Below, in pieces: positions 63,638 through 64,000 of a stretch of 64,000 nucleotides of DNA (the first letter of the stretch is position 1; each line of letters opens with the position of its first letter). Position numbers and translations under genes: made by a program. A model generated the notes under the pieces. The model saw nothing but the letters and a program-made list of their open reading frames with translations. It made no database searches and was not told where the DNA came from. This stretch comes from G963702155 sp963702155 (GTDB lineage Bacteria > Pseudomonadota > Alphaproteobacteria > Micavibrionales > Micavibrionaceae): positions 806,001 to 870,000 of the forward strand of contig OY969717.1 of NCBI GenBank assembly GCA_963702155.1. The letters are read 5' to 3'.

Positions 63638-64000
63638 TCACTCATCTGTAATCATCGCGCTGAACGTAGCTTGCGCGCAGATTTTATCGCCAACTTTGGC
63701 TTCACCTTGAAACTTCCAAACTCGTCCCCGTGATTGTGTTTTTGTTACATGAATATGCATGGAATCCCCAGGAATAACAGGCTTACGAAAACGCGCATTA
63801 TCAATCGTCATAAAGAAAACGACTTTACCCTCTGCTTCTTTACCCAATGCCTCAACAACAACAATCGCCGCCGTTTGTGCCATAGCCTCAATAATCAAAA
63901 CACCCGGCATAACAGGATAACCCGGAAAATGACCCATGAAATGTGGCTCATTCATGGTTACATTTTTGAGGGACACCGCCCGTTCACCCGGATCAAGCTC
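63638..64000 (-). CDS. fabZ: 3-hydroxyacyl-ACP dehydratase FabZ (cut by window edge)
   Basis: The last 120 residues of the hot-dog-fold dehydratase are visible. The frame stays open to the right edge and reads ELDPGERAVSLKNVTMNEP there. It has HFMGHFPGYPVMPGVLIIEAMAQ with the catalytic His and the Glu of the second motif, and ends normally. It dehydrates 3-hydroxyacyl-ACP in fatty acid synthesis and competes with LpxA for the same substrate, which fits its place beside lpxA. The first 30 or so residues are outside the window. Confidence 0.95.
   Translation of the reverse strand, partial: ELDPGERAVSLKNVTMNEPHFMGHFPGYPVMPGVLIIEAMAQTAAIVVVEALGKEAEGKVVFFMTIDNARFRKPVIPGDSMHIHVTKTQSRGRVWKFQGEAKVGDKICAQATFSAMITDE

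Noticed and set aside
1..64000. CRISPR array, prophage, insertion sequence, restriction or other defence system
   Set aside because: No regularly spaced repeats, transposase, integrase, phage structural or nuclease-type defence genes were seen.

Overview
The window looks like chromosome from an AT-rich alphaproteobacterium. The evidence is the gene order and gene types: ntrY-ntrX-trkA with hfq-hflX close by, fused ispD-ispF, lipA/lpdA/pdhC/pdhB/pdhA-ftsB-eno-kdsA-pyrG-secG-tpiA, a lipoyl domain on pyruvate dehydrogenase E1 beta, LpxI as the UDP-diacylglucosamine hydrolase, and a GAAC-N7-GAAC SOS box in front of lexA. I cannot assign a genus from sequence alone. No rRNA, tRNA, CRISPR array, insertion sequence or prophage was recognised, and no gene-free stretch exceeds about 250 bases.

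Layout. Bases 1-14750 are a surface-polysaccharide locus, almost all on the minus strand. It holds an ABC transporter cut by the left edge, an unfamiliar GT-B-like protein, three GT4 glycosyltransferases (one divergent on the plus strand), two asparagine-synthase-like proteins (one lacks the glutaminase cysteine), a glycosyltransferase-cytidylyltransferase fusion, an SpsF-like cytidylyltransferase, a TviB-type UDP-sugar dehydrogenase and a UDP-glucuronate epimerase. Together they suggest a glycan containing uronic acids, some perhaps amidated. Bases 14770-20420 hold a cyclic-nucleotide-binding/thioredoxin-reductase-like fusion, then a retropepsin-like protein, a 7TM inactive-transglutaminase protein and an ATP-grasp ligase (a peptide-ligase-type system), then mazG.

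Bases 20430-29660 (minus) carry an inositol-phosphatase-family enzyme, hflX, hfq, a HAD phosphatase, murI, trkA, ntrX and ntrY. Bases 29900-33060 (plus) carry ispDF, pgpA, cinA and a glycosyltransferase-like orphan. Bases 33080-47045 (minus) are central metabolism: ratA, lipA, lpdA, a LOG-family gene, pdhC, pdhB, pdhA, ftsB, an orphan membrane protein, eno, kdsA, pyrG, secG and tpiA. Bases 47200-60566 (mostly plus) carry ppiD, trpE, trpG-trpD-trpC, lexA, gltX and gltA, with a polysaccharide-deacetylase-family gene and comEC on the minus strand. The right end (minus) is lpxB, lpxI, lpxA and fabZ, the last cut by the edge.

The most important caution is that six genes are interrupted. The GT2-cytidylyltransferase fusion, hfq, pdhA, pyrG and comEC contain frameshifts, nearly all explained by one extra base, and pdhB contains an in-frame TAG. 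Most of these genes are normally essential or central, so uncorrected insertion errors in the assembly are more likely than real decay. The most interesting biological signals are a palindromic repeat inserted in frame in the pdhC linker, the paired asparagine-synthase-like enzymes, the LOG-family gene inside the pdh operon, and the peptide-ligase cluster beside a thioredoxin reductase homologue that lacks the CxxC pair.
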